Origin: JBAZOO01 sp041648735 | Lineage (GTDB): Bacteria > Verrucomicrobiota > Lentisphaeria > Oligosphaerales > CAITYL01 | Assembly: GCA_041648735.1 (NCBI GenBank) | Contig: JBAZOO010000015.1 | Span: 22,814-86,813 of the forward strand | Direction: 5' to 3' | Length of the DNA stretch: 64,000 nucleotides | Shown here: in pieces, positions 44,991 to 54,267 of the stretch | Layout of the letters: each line of letters begins with the position of its first letter | Numbering within the stretch: the first letter of the stretch is position 1 | Made by a program: the position numbers and the translations under genes | Notes under the pieces: model-generated | Seen by the model: only the letters and a program-made list of their open reading frames with translations | Told to the model about the DNA's origin: nothing | Database searches by the model: none

Positions 44991-45294
44991 CCGGCCCCAT
45001 TCCGGCCCACCCCTGAACGTGGCAGCCCGGCCCGACGGGTGCCAGCGCCACGACGGAGCTGACCACCGGCGAGGACGTCACGCTGAAGCTGGAGTCCGGC
45101 GATGCCGACGCGACTACGCGCGGCAACTCAGGCGGTGGGGCCGGCGGCACGGATGAGAGGAAATGCTTGAAGAACTTCATGCTGTCAGTTCCTCATCTCC
45201 TCATCGTGCGTCGCCCAGATGCCTGTTCTTGCCGAACAATTCGTTGTCTCGTTGCCGCAACCGCAACCGCAACCGCCCCTCGCGGGGCGCATCC
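44991..45294. other. Degenerate spacer after the msrB remnant
   Basis: About 300 bp. One short frame (ATTELTTGEDVTLKLESGD...) looks coding-like but has no start, no complete domain and no match I recognise. CGCAACCGCAACCGCAACCG near 45255 is a small simple repeat. Probably debris from a lost gene. Confidence 0.4.
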
Positions 45295-46419
45295 TCAGCG
45301 GTTGAAGAGCTCCTTGAACACCCGGAGGTAGGTCCGGAACTGCTCCAGCGAGGTGTCCGGCGGAATGCGGTGGTCGGGCATGGGGATGAAGCCGCCCTCC
45401 GCGGCCAGCGGCCGGAGCGGTTCCAGTTCGGCGCGGATCGCGGCCTCGCCCAAGGGGATGACGTGCTTGTTCACGCCGCCCATCATCCGCAGCCGCTTGC
45501 CGTACTTTTGCCGGAAGGCGACCGGATTGCCCTTCCAAGTGCCGACCTCGATCGGGAAGACAATGTCGAAGCCGCTCTCCAGCCAACACGGCAGCAGGTC
45601 GTCCACCTTGCCGTCGGAATCAATGAGCATGAACGGCACGCCGAGTCCGCGGTAGGCGGCGATCATCTTCCGGTAATACTTGTCGTAGAATTGGCGGTGG
45701 AGCGCCGGCGAGATCAGCGGCCCGGTGTTGAAGCAGTTGTCCTCGAAGAAGTAGGCGAAATCGAATGACACCTTTTCCAGGAGCGGCTTGTTGATGGCGA
45801 TGTAGTAGTCGGCCTGGAACGCGACGATCTCCTCGAACAGCGCCGGATCGTCGTAGGCCAGACAGGAGACGGCCTCGACCCCCAGCCAATCCCGCATCTT
45901 GCCGTAGAGGCTGCCGCCGAAGAAGCAGGTCATGTGCTCGCGGGCGTTCAATTTTGCCGCGCGCGCCTGCCAGTCCGGCTTCCAGCGGGCGGGATCGGCC
46001 GGATCCAGGAATTTCTTGAACCGTTCCCAGTCGGCGCGGGTCGGTTCCAGGTCGTGCTTGAGGGTGTGGGCGATGCTGCTGCCGAGTTTGCTGTTCTGGA
46101 CAATGCCGCCGAGGGGGGAGCGCACGGTGCGGGTCTCCGCGTCCTCGGCAATGGTTTCCCACTTGCCGGGGGCGCGCGGCCAAGGGTCGCGGAGCCCCTG
46201 GTTGTCCCAGATGTCGCCCTTGCCGTCCGGCGCGCATTCCCAGTCGGTGTCCATTTCCGGCAGTTGCGGGCCGCCGTTGCCCCCCTCCTGCATCGGCGCC
46301 GTCAGCCCTTCCTGCCGCCAGCGGATCTTGGTCTCCGGCCAGGTGCCGAAGTAATAGAGCGGCAGCCGGTCGAATTCGCCGTAATTCATGACGGCATGAA
46401 ACCGTTCGCGTTCGTTCAT
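45295..46419 (-). CDS. Uroporphyrinogen decarboxylase-family protein
   Basis: 374 residues of the URO-D/MtaA-like TIM-barrel superfamily. Recognisable stretches are MNERERFHAVMNYGEFDRLPLYYFGTWPE at the N terminus, SFDFAYFFEDNCFNTGPLISP, PFMLIDSDGKVDDLLPCWLES and MGGVNKHVIPLGEAAIRAELEPL. HemE-specific features are not obvious, and copies in this type of neighbourhood are thought to be corrinoid or small-molecule methyltransferases, or of unknown function. AAGGAG is six bases before the ATG at 46419. It heads away from a large inverted repeat. Confidence 0.85.
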   Translation of the reverse strand: MNERERFHAVMNYGEFDRLPLYYFGTWPETKIRWRQEGLTAPMQEGGNGGPQLPEMDTDWECAPDGKGDIWDNQGLRDPWPRAPGKWETIAEDAETRTVRSPLGGIVQNSKLGSSIAHTLKHDLEPTRADWERFKKFLDPADPARWKPDWQARAAKLNAREHMTCFFGGSLYGKMRDWLGVEAVSCLAYDDPALFEEIVAFQADYYIAINKPLLEKVSFDFAYFFEDNCFNTGPLISPALHRQFYDKYYRKMIAAYRGLGVPFMLIDSDGKVDDLLPCWLESGFDIVFPIEVGTWKGNPVAFRQKYGKRLRMMGGVNKHVIPLGEAAIRAELEPLRPLAAEGGFIPMPDHRIPPDTSLEQFRTYLRVFKELFNR

Positions 46420-46487
46420 GGAAAAACTCCTTGGGGCTGAATCAGAAAATCTCCCATCGCACCTGTCATGATTCACCACCGGAAGTC

Positions 46488-46711
46488 GGGGGATGGCATC
46501 CTCCCATCCCCCGAACCCCCTGGAGGGTGGCAGTGGCCACGTTTCCATTTGGGAAAACCGGAGTTGCGAAGTGCGCCGGCGGGCCAACGCGTGGTCATCT
46601 CGCCAACGTTTCATCCGCCGGCGGACTTCGCAACTCCCGGCTGTTCAAAAGGAAACGGGTCAACGACCCTCTCCAGAGGGGTTCGGGGAGAGGGGAGAAT
46701 GCCCTCTCCCC
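46488..46711. repeat. Large imperfect inverted repeat (arms about 95 bp)
   Basis: The left arm (46488-46583) and right arm (46615-46711) are imperfect reverse complements around a 31-nt centre. Shared words in order include GGCATNCTCCC, CCCGAACCCC, CTGGAGGGT/CTGGAGAGGGT, CGTTTCC, GGAGTTGCGAAGT and CGCCGGCGG. It fills the gap between the URO-D gene and the nucleoside hydrolase and ends 3 bp short of the latter's stop codon. Confidence 0.88.
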
Positions 46712-46713
46712 GA

Positions 46714-47622
46714 TTACGGGGCCAGGCGTTGTTTGAGGAACTCGAGGAAGGCCGGCTTGTCGTTCCAGCCCAGGGCGACGTCCACGGGCTGGCCGGCGGG
46801 GTCTTCGCGGGTGAAGCCATCGTCGGTCACAATCAGGTCCAATGTTTTCATTTGCAGCCACTGGCGGCTGAAGGCGAGGAAGACGGCGACGGTGTCGAAG
46901 AGGACGGAGGTCTGCTCCGGCGGCGGCAGGGCGGCGGGGCTGTCCACCTTGGCCTGGAAGGCGCGCCAGACTTGCCAGCTTTCCCAGACGTCGCGGCAGA
47001 GCGGGTCGCGGCTGGCGGCCATCTGCTGGCAGAAGGCGGCGTCGAGGATGATGTCGCCGCAACTGTCGAGCGGCGTGATCGTCTTCGGCCAGGGGGCGGC
47101 AAAGGTGCGCTGGGCGGCGGCGACGTCGCGGACGACGTTCCATTCGGCGGCGACGCCGGGCTGGCCGTCATAGGCGACGGCGACGGAACCCTGCATGCCG
47201 ACGAAGCGCGCCTTCTGCGCAATCCGCGGCTCCAGCGCCAGGGCGTCGCCGATGTTGGTCAGCGGCGCGATGCCGATGACCGTCACCGGTTGCGGACTCC
47301 GCATGACGGTCTCGACGATGGCGGCGGCGGCGTCCGGCTTCAGGTTCGGGTAGGCTTCGAGCTGATAGCCGGCGACCCAGGGGAGGAGGGATCGGGCGTG
47401 ATGGGGATCCCCCGTGTCGCGGCCGATGGCCACGGGGATGTCGGCGCGGCCGGCGCGGCTGAGCATCCGGGCGGCAATGGCGGCGCGGTAGCGGGTGTCG
47501 CCGGCGGCGGCGGAAACCAGCTTGAGGTCGAGTTCGGGACTCTTGAGCAACATGGCCAGCGCCCAGGAGTCGTCAATGTCGGTGCCCAAGTCGGTGTCGA
47601 GGATGACGGGAATGCGGTTCAT
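46714..47622 (-). CDS. Nucleoside hydrolase (IUNH family)
   Basis: 302 residues. The N-terminal calcium-binding signature is PVILDTDLGTDIDDSWALAML, followed by the conserved PVTVIGIAPLTNIGDAL and a late DSCGDIILD / FDTVAVFLAF region, close to the family layout. It hydrolyses the N-glycosidic bond of ribonucleosides to base and ribose. The start at 47622 (MNRIPVILD) is favoured. It is flanked by two URO-D-family genes on the same strand, an odd pairing that suggests nucleoside or sugar-derivative breakdown. Confidence 0.9.
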   Translation of the reverse strand: MNRIPVILDTDLGTDIDDSWALAMLLKSPELDLKLVSAAAGDTRYRAAIAARMLSRAGRADIPVAIGRDTGDPHHARSLLPWVAGYQLEAYPNLKPDAAAAIVETVMRSPQPVTVIGIAPLTNIGDALALEPRIAQKARFVGMQGSVAVAYDGQPGVAAEWNVVRDVAAAQRTFAAPWPKTITPLDSCGDIILDAAFCQQMAASRDPLCRDVWESWQVWRAFQAKVDSPAALPPPEQTSVLFDTVAVFLAFSRQWLQMKTLDLIVTDDGFTREDPAGQPVDVALGWNDKPAFLEFLKQRLAP

Positions 47623-47736
47623 CGCCTGAAATCCTTTCTTTTCCCATTGAACAGACAAAACAAAACGGAAGTTCAAGAAAAGTGGGGAAAAAGCTCGGGG
47701 CTTCCTGCCTTCGTGCTGAAATTCCCCCGCCCCGGC

Positions 47737-48798
47737 TCAATGCCACCCCTCATGCCAGGCCGTCTCGTACATCGCGACAATGTTCGCGATGGGGGTGATG
47801 GGCTGGAGGTTGTGGCAAGGGGCAAGGATGTAGCCGCCGCCGGCGCCCAGTGTCGCCAGGCAGTCGCGCACTTCCCGGCGCACTTCCGCCACGCTGCCGT
47901 GGGGCAGCACGTGCTGGTTGTCCACGCCGCCATGGAAACAGAGCTGATGGCCAAAGTCGCGCTTCAGTGAGGCCATCTCCATCCCCGGACAGACGTGCTG
48001 GATTGGGTTCAGGATGTCCACCCCCACCTCGACGAGGTCGGGAATGATTTCCCGGATCGCGCCGTCGTCATGGTGGAAGACAATGGCGCCGGCCTGGTGC
48101 GCCAGGTCACAGAAGCGCTTCTGGATCGGCTTGAACCAGCGGCGGTAGGCGGCGGCACTGACCAGCAGTCCGTGCTGCGAGCCGAAGTCGTCGGTGACCT
48201 GCATGATCTGGATTTTCCCGCGCCCCGCCTCGAGACAGCGGCTGGCGAACTCCCAGCAAAAGGCCGTGATCCGCCCCAGGACATACTCGGTCAGCTCCGG
48301 TTCGGCGATGAGGTCAATGCAGCTTTGCTCCAGGCCGCGCACATGGTTGTGCCAGAAGAAGGGGGAGACCATGTAGCCCATGTCAATGGCGTTTTCCGGC
48401 CAGGCGTCGCATTGGGCTTCAATGGTCGAAAAATCATACCAGTCGGCGCTGGGCCATTGGAAGGCCTCCAGCTCCGCCAGGGTGGTGGCATCCTTCAGCG
48501 GCCAGTCCACCGGCTCGTCGTAGGCGCCGCCGCCGTAGTCGGTCGTGCGCAGGGTTACCCACCAAGGGGGGGCCTGCCGCGAACCGTCGGCCAGCCGCCG
48601 TTCCGGCGGTCCGACGTAGCGGGGGGCGACGGTGATGATCTTGTCAAGGTGGAGCCGCCGCCACAACTCCGGCTCGGTAGCCACGCCGAAATGGCGGAGC
48701 AGCGCCCGCTGCACCTCCGGCGTGTACCAGATGTCCAGCGGCACCCGGTCGGCCTTTCCCCGGCGGGCGGCGGTCAAGATGCGTTCCTTGGCAGTCAA
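47737..48798 (-). CDS. Uroporphyrinogen decarboxylase-family protein, second copy
   Basis: 353 residues, distantly related to the protein at 45295-46419. Stretches typical of the superfamily are MTAKERILTAARRGKADRVPLDIWYTPE, QVTDDFGSQHGLLVSAAAYRRWFKP, FHHDDGAIREIIPDLVEVGVDILNPIQ and FHGGVDNQHVLPHGSVAEVRREV. The HHDDG and NPIQ motifs resemble the metal/corrinoid methyltransferase branch. A small-molecule substrate is likely, but none can be named. The next gene upstream is an MFS transporter. Confidence 0.86.
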   Translation of the reverse strand: MTAKERILTAARRGKADRVPLDIWYTPEVQRALLRHFGVATEPELWRRLHLDKIITVAPRYVGPPERRLADGSRQAPPWWVTLRTTDYGGGAYDEPVDWPLKDATTLAELEAFQWPSADWYDFSTIEAQCDAWPENAIDMGYMVSPFFWHNHVRGLEQSCIDLIAEPELTEYVLGRITAFCWEFASRCLEAGRGKIQIMQVTDDFGSQHGLLVSAAAYRRWFKPIQKRFCDLAHQAGAIVFHHDDGAIREIIPDLVEVGVDILNPIQHVCPGMEMASLKRDFGHQLCFHGGVDNQHVLPHGSVAEVRREVRDCLATLGAGGGYILAPCHNLQPITPIANIVAMYETAWHEGWH

Positions 48799-48977
48799 GA
48801 TGGCTTCTCCTCGCGCCCGGCTGGCGCCTTTGCGAGTACATTACTCTGAAATTTAGGGGCGTAAAGGGAGAAAACTCCGGAAATCAAGCACAATACGACT
48901 GAACTGGACTGGCCGCACCCCCGGGCCCCCCCCGCACGCGCCTTCCCCGCCGGCGGCGTCCAGCCTTTCATTTCTGG

Positions 48978-50567
48978 TCAGGGGCCGGCCGCCGCCGCGG
49001 CCGGTTCCTGGCCGGAAGCGCCGGCCGCCGCCGGGGCGGTGGCCACCACCGCCTCCTCCAGGATCGGGGCGACGTAGGCGTCGGCGCCATGGCGCTTCCA
49101 GTGCTTGTAGAACTTGAGGTAGAGGAGGAAGCTCGGGATGCTGAAGCCGAAGAGCCAGACGGGGCTGAAGAGGTAGGCTCGCTCCCGCCCGACCGCCGGC
49201 GTGATCAGGTCGAAGAAGCCGCCCGCCAGCAGGCCGCCCAGCAGGCCGCCGGCCGAGCGCCAGAGGTTGTTGGTCGCGGCGAACTGGCCGACCCGCGACA
49301 CGGGGAAGGTGCGCGCCAGCAGCACCGGATCCCACATGTAGACGAGCGCGGTGACGGGCGCGCCGATCCCGACGTAGATCAGGAAGGCAATGAGGAACGA
49401 CTGCTGGATTTGGAAGGCGGCCAGCCCATGGAGATAGGGAAGATATTGCAGGAAGGGCAGATGGAAGGTCCAGGCCGCGGCGGGGTCTGGCCGCCAGAAC
49501 AGCCAGACCATGCTGGCCGGCAGCATGACGCCCATCCCCAGGATTTGCGCCCCCAGGACGACGCGGGCGGGATGGTAGCGGTCCGCCAGCCAGCCGGCGC
49601 CGACCACGAGGATTGCAACCGTGATGCTGAGGGTGCCGGCGATCTTGCCGATCTGGGCCATGTCCAGGCCGATGCCCTGCTTGAAATACAGGTCGAACAC
49701 CGCGGCGCCATTGCCGATCGAGCCGATGAAGGTGCAGAGCCAGAGACACCAATAGATCCGGTGGGAATGACACTCGACGGCAAAGGTCTTGGCCGCCGCG
49801 ACCACGCCGGTTTCCCCGCCCACGTACGGCGGTGGCGGCGGGTATTCGCCTTCGCGGACATTCAGCAGCATCAGCCCGAACCCCACCAGATACAACCCCG
49901 CCGCCCCCAGGAAAATGGCGGTGGAGTGCGTGCCGGAATAGGGGAAGATGAAGTAGCTGTAGCCCGCCGCCGACAAGGTGCCGATGACCCGGAACCAGGA
50001 GAGGAAGCGCCCCAGCAGTTCCTCCGGGACCACGTCGCGGAAGAGATACCAGAAGGAGGTCGTGCCGAACGTGTTCAGGAAGGCGAAGGTCACCAGCAGG
50101 AGCCCGAGCGTCCAGATGGTGACCGTGTTCAGCGAGAGCGCCGGCAGGTGCAGGTGCGTCCGGCACCAGGGTGAATTGACGAGGGCATGGGCCTGGACGC
50201 CCAGGCCGTCGCCGAAGGCCAGGCCCACCAGGGCCAGCACCAGCAGCGGCAGGAAGGCGACGAGGAAGGGGACGCGCCGCCCCCAGCGGCCGCGGTAACG
50301 GTCGCTCTTGAAGCTGACAACCGGGTTGAGGACCGAGCCGATCAGCATGGGGATCGTGGAGAGGATCAAGGCGACCTCCCAGTTCGAGGCGCCGAGCCGC
50401 TCGAACTTCTTGAGCATGATCGGGCCGGTCACGCTTTCCATCAGCGTGAAGCAGACGTCGCCCCAGAACAGCCAGAAGAAGAGGATCGCCAGCGCCGCCT
50501 TGGTGTAGGTCAAGGTGCCGCAGCGGTACAGCTTCACCGGCTTCGGGGCAGGTGCAACGTCTTCCAT
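48978..50567 (-). CDS. Major facilitator superfamily sugar-type transporter
   Basis: 529 residues with about twelve hydrophobic helices. The MFS motif between helices 2 and 3 reads NPVVSFKSDRYRGRWGRRVPFL. A second-half counterpart, GAGWLADRYHPARVVL, is present. It resembles the GPH/SUC-like branch importing glycosides. A Pro/Ala-rich C terminus ends the protein. The gene lies between URO-D and glycosidase genes, so uptake of an oligosaccharide, or of a product of the glycosidases, is a reasonable inference. Confidence 0.85.
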   Translation of the reverse strand: MEDVAPAPKPVKLYRCGTLTYTKAALAILFFWLFWGDVCFTLMESVTGPIMLKKFERLGASNWEVALILSTIPMLIGSVLNPVVSFKSDRYRGRWGRRVPFLVAFLPLLVLALVGLAFGDGLGVQAHALVNSPWCRTHLHLPALSLNTVTIWTLGLLLVTFAFLNTFGTTSFWYLFRDVVPEELLGRFLSWFRVIGTLSAAGYSYFIFPYSGTHSTAIFLGAAGLYLVGFGLMLLNVREGEYPPPPPYVGGETGVVAAAKTFAVECHSHRIYWCLWLCTFIGSIGNGAAVFDLYFKQGIGLDMAQIGKIAGTLSITVAILVVGAGWLADRYHPARVVLGAQILGMGVMLPASMVWLFWRPDPAAAWTFHLPFLQYLPYLHGLAAFQIQQSFLIAFLIYVGIGAPVTALVYMWDPVLLARTFPVSRVGQFAATNNLWRSAGGLLGGLLAGGFFDLITPAVGRERAYLFSPVWLFGFSIPSFLLYLKFYKHWKRHGADAYVAPILEEAVVATAPAAAGASGQEPAAAAAGP

Positions 50568-50660
50568 TTCATTCTCCAGTGGGGGCGGTTTTTTCGCTTC
50601 GCAAACCTGGATGGGGGCGCATCTGCCGCCGCGCCCCGAGTCACCGTCATTCCATCTTGC

Positions 50661-53600
50661 CTACGGCGCCAAAATCAGGTCGCCGATGGTGTCCACCTGC
50701 TTGCTTTCGACGTCGCCGAACCAGCCCATGAAGGCCTGGCGGCCGGCGCCATCATCCTCGTTGAGGACCATGCACAGCCCGAGGTTCGCGCCGGCAGCAG
50801 GCTTGAACGGGGCCAGCCGCGACCAGGGGATGGCGATCTCGTAGGCGATCCCCCCGGCGCCGGGCTTGGCGGCGACCAGGATGTCCTTGGTCTCCCCCAG
50901 CGGCGCGGCGGCGTCGGCCGACATGAAGCACCAGGCCTGGGGGCCTTTCCTGGTCAGCGCCATGCCGAGGTCGTACTTCCCCACCTTGGTGGCCTGCGCC
51001 CGGGCCGGGTCAACCAGGAACTGCAAGCCGTCGCCCGCCCACAGTTCGCCGTCCACCTTGGTGTTGGCGAACACGTCATCGCGCACCTGCACGCCGACAT
51101 ACAGGCACTTCTCGTCCCAGAGGAAGCGGAGGGTGGCGGAGAGGTCATTCGTCCCCTTCCACTCCTTTCGGTCCTTCGCCTCCCGCCCATAGGCGAAGTA
51201 CTGCCGGGCCTCGCTGATCCCCGCGGCCGGCGCGGCTTGCCAGGCGGCTTCGTCCAGGGAACCGTCGAGCGTGAGGGCGGCCTTGGCCCGGGGCACCCGC
51301 ACGAAGCCGGCCATGAAGCGCTCGTCGGCAACCGTGCGCCCCTCGGCGTCCGTGACGCTGCCCTTGACCCGATAGACATCCAGCGGATTGACGCCCGCCA
51401 GCGGCACCACGATCTCGGCGGCGGCACCCCCGGCGACGCTCGTCCGCCCCTCCGCGGCGTCGGCAAAATAGGCGGTCGCGGCGACCGGCAGCTTGAAGCG
51501 CCCTTTCGCCATCGCCATCTCGCCGGTCAGCGCCAGCTTCCAGCCCACCTCCTGCCGTTCCGCGGCGTGGTTCTCGATCCGCAGGCGCACCGCCGGCGGC
51601 TGGCCGCCCATGCCCGGCTCGGGCAGCAGCCGCGCCACGAGGCGGCCGGTGACCGGAATCAGCGCCCGCAGTTCGCCGCAATGGCCGCCCTTTCCGTCCT
51701 TGATTTTGACAACCAAGGCGCCCTCGCGCGCCACGCTCCCCGCCGGAGCCGTGACGGTGAAGGCCACTTCCCCGCCAGCCCCGCCCCGGCGCGCCTGCCA
51801 GAAGGCCGGGGTGGCCAGTTCGACCGCCGCGGGCGACAGTCCCTTGGCCAGGGCGACCTGAAGCATGCCCGAACCGCCCTTGACGATCCCCTCCGGCAAC
51901 GCCGCCACCCGCGCGGCCGGCGCGCCAAGCCGCTCCGCCAGCGGGGCGGCGGCGGAATCGTACAACAGCAGGATTGGGTCTTCGTTGATGGTCAGCGTCA
52001 GCCCCTGGCCGCCGGCGTCGAGTTCGCTCCGCCGGCCGTCAATGTCGATCGCCGTCACCTTGCCCACCCCCGGCAGCGGCAGCATTGCGTCCCGGCGTCC
52101 CTTCTCCTTCCAGAGCACCTGGAGGCAATGGTTCTCGCGGTCGCGGAAGAGGAAGGCATGGATGTCCGGGCCGTAGAGCTTCTGGCCGACCGGCTTCTTG
52201 ACGCAGATGCCGTTGATCATGTTGTAGTAGGCGATGGCGTCCAGCTTCGGGCAATAGCGCGGCGCGTAGCGGCAGTCGAAGAGGTTGCCCGCCGTCGTGG
52301 AATCCTCGACGAGCTTGGCGTCGGGGTCGGGATAGCCCAGGCAAAACCAACTGATGTTGGCGCCGCCGCGGGCGAAAAAGCTGGTGACCTTCTTCACGAC
52401 CGCCCGGGCCACGGCCTGCCGGGCGAGCCCCTGGCAGCTCAGCCCGATCTCGGTGCACCAGACCGGCTTGCGGTCGCCGTACTGGGCGAACAGCCGCTCG
52501 TACTCCTGGAAGATCAGCGGCACCTCCTGCCAGTCCGTGTAGCCATGGAAATCCACTGCGTCGCAGTACTTGTGGTAGCCGGCCTTGAAGAACGCCTCCA
52601 CCGGCCCCACCGAGCTGCCAACCACGAAGATGCCCGGATCCACCTTCTTGATCTCCTCGTAGAGCGCCTTGTAGGCCGCCACGTCCGCGGGAATCCGCTC
52701 CGCCAGCACCGGCGGCTCGTTGCCCAGGGTGAAGTACAGCGGGCGCACCTTCCCGTACTTGGCGATCCATTCCCGCACCCCCGCGCGCAGCGCCTTCTCG
52801 TCATACTTCTCCCAGCCGGGGAGATGGTGCTCGATGGCGTGCGCCTGGGTGCTGCTGAGCGCACCCATCCCCAGCTTCCCGCACACCTCGATGCAGGCCG
52901 CGGTGGGGTTGTACGGCGGCGCCGAAGCCCAGCCGCTCCAAATGTTGGAAATCCGCACGCCAAGGCGGTCCGCCAGACAAAAGAAATCCGCGACCCGGCC
53001 GTCCCAGTTGCGGCTGGTGAAGGGAATCTCCTCCGGCTTGTACTGTTTCGTCACCGGCGGTGGCAGGATCGCCAGCGAGGTGTAGTTGCGGAACGGCTCC
53101 GCCCCGGGCTGGGGCACCGCGGCGTGCAGCTCGTAGTACCGGCCGCCTTCCAATGGCAGCGCGCCGAGATCAATTGTCGCCTGGTAGACAATGTTTTTCC
53201 CCTGCGGCTTGCCGCCGCCCAGCTTCACCGTGCCCACCGGGCTGCATTCGGCGCCCCAGTAGTCGCGCACCTCCCACGCAAGCTGAAGCTGGCTTTCCTC
53301 CAGCGGCTTGGTGGCCACGACCGTGACCGCCACGGTGCGCCTGTCCTCGGGGAACAGCAGGTTGCCCATCTGGGCGGTGTCGAACATGATCCGGTCGATC
53401 CGGCGCCCCTTTTTCGCCACGGGCGAAACGAAGGCCGCCGCCAGTTCGTCAATCCAGAAGCGGCCGGACGCCTTGTTCAACTGCGCGTGGAAGCGGGCGG
53501 CCGCGGCCTGTTCCGGCGCTTCCAGCCGCTTGCGGACCGGCAGCCAGTTCCTCTGGCCGACGAGATCGGCCAGCTTGACGCTTTCCAGCACCTGGCCGGC

Positions 53601-53945
53601 GCCGTCCAGCCACTCCAGGGCCACGGTGCCGCTGAAGGAATCATCCGGCGACTGCAGGTCGCTCTTGCAGGCCAGGGCGAACTCCCAAGTTCCCGGCGTC
53701 ACCGCGAACTCCGCGCTGGTGACGGCGCAGGGCTTGTCCACCGCCTCCGGCGCGCGTTGCAGCAATGCCGAATGCCGCCCCTTGAAGGCGGCCTGCCGGT
53801 CAACGACGACATCCCCCTGGCGGCGCCAGCCGGCGGGCAGCCGCTCCCCGGATTCAAAGCCGGCGCCCAATCCCTGCGCCTGCGCCCTGGCGGCCGAAAG
53901 TGCCACGGCAAGAGCCATCACGATCAAGGTTGCGATGCGACGCAT
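50661..53945 (-). CDS. Secreted multidomain glycoside hydrolase-like protein with CBM9-type C terminus
   Basis: 1,094 residues with a Sec signal peptide (MRRIATLIVMALAVALSAARAQAQ). The N-terminal beta-sandwich (about 30-330) looks like a carbohydrate-binding or accessory domain. A TIM-barrel region follows, with TLGNEPPVL near residue 408 and VWCTEIGLS near 498, the expected acid/base and nucleophile glutamates of clan GH-A (GH39/GH5-like). The last 200 residues, LTLDGSLDEAAWQAAP to IPWSRLAPF, match a CBM9/DOMON-type module. The start at 53945 has AGGAG upstream. Substrate not predictable; export and modular build suit an extracellular polysaccharide. Confidence 0.8.
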   Translation of the reverse strand: MRRIATLIVMALAVALSAARAQAQGLGAGFESGERLPAGWRRQGDVVVDRQAAFKGRHSALLQRAPEAVDKPCAVTSAEFAVTPGTWEFALACKSDLQSPDDSFSGTVALEWLDGAGQVLESVKLADLVGQRNWLPVRKRLEAPEQAAAARFHAQLNKASGRFWIDELAAAFVSPVAKKGRRIDRIMFDTAQMGNLLFPEDRRTVAVTVVATKPLEESQLQLAWEVRDYWGAECSPVGTVKLGGGKPQGKNIVYQATIDLGALPLEGGRYYELHAAVPQPGAEPFRNYTSLAILPPPVTKQYKPEEIPFTSRNWDGRVADFFCLADRLGVRISNIWSGWASAPPYNPTAACIEVCGKLGMGALSSTQAHAIEHHLPGWEKYDEKALRAGVREWIAKYGKVRPLYFTLGNEPPVLAERIPADVAAYKALYEEIKKVDPGIFVVGSSVGPVEAFFKAGYHKYCDAVDFHGYTDWQEVPLIFQEYERLFAQYGDRKPVWCTEIGLSCQGLARQAVARAVVKKVTSFFARGGANISWFCLGYPDPDAKLVEDSTTAGNLFDCRYAPRYCPKLDAIAYYNMINGICVKKPVGQKLYGPDIHAFLFRDRENHCLQVLWKEKGRRDAMLPLPGVGKVTAIDIDGRRSELDAGGQGLTLTINEDPILLLYDSAAAPLAERLGAPAARVAALPEGIVKGGSGMLQVALAKGLSPAAVELATPAFWQARRGGAGGEVAFTVTAPAGSVAREGALVVKIKDGKGGHCGELRALIPVTGRLVARLLPEPGMGGQPPAVRLRIENHAAERQEVGWKLALTGEMAMAKGRFKLPVAATAYFADAAEGRTSVAGGAAAEIVVPLAGVNPLDVYRVKGSVTDAEGRTVADERFMAGFVRVPRAKAALTLDGSLDEAAWQAAPAAGISEARQYFAYGREAKDRKEWKGTNDLSATLRFLWDEKCLYVGVQVRDDVFANTKVDGELWAGDGLQFLVDPARAQATKVGKYDLGMALTRKGPQAWCFMSADAAAPLGETKDILVAAKPGAGGIAYEIAIPWSRLAPFKPAAGANLGLCMVLNEDDGAGRQAFMGWFGDVESKQVDTIGDLILAP

Positions 53946-54267
53946 GGTTGACACTCCTGCTTTTTCCTTCCATCCTGCCGTCCTGCCCAGCCGGACAGCC
54001 CCGCGGCTTTTCCGGAGATTGGCAGTACGTTAATGCTGGACAAAATGACTTGAAAGGGAGAAACAATGGAATTTCAGCACAAAACAACGAAAACCAGGCG
54101 CATCCTCTTCCGCACCTCCGGAGTCGCCCAGCTCGAAGCGTGCTGAAGGGCTTCCGCCAATTGTCGTTTCCAACCCAGGGCGGTGCGACGCTTTGCCCTG
54201 GGCTAACGCTGCCCCTGGGCCTTCAGCCTGTCCGCTCCATTGTCCTTGCCGTTGCGGGATGGCTGGG
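53946..54267. other. Spacer with CCCAGGGC hairpin between hydrolase and sulfatase genes
   Basis: 322 bp with no supportable gene. CCCAGGGC (54174-54181) and GCCCTGGG (54195-54202) form a hairpin. The hydrolase promoter should lie within about 150 bp of its start, but no good match to consensus was found; ACGTTAAT near 54028 is the most AT-rich word. Confidence 0.45.

Noticed and set aside
46431..46736. Short coding frames in the URO-D/nucleoside hydrolase gap
   Set aside because: They are translations of the large inverted repeat and differ only as its arms do.
50187..53951. A 1,254-codon open frame on the + strand
   Set aside because: Antisense to the secreted hydrolase and the start of the transporter gene; Arg/Gly/Pro/His-rich with no fold.
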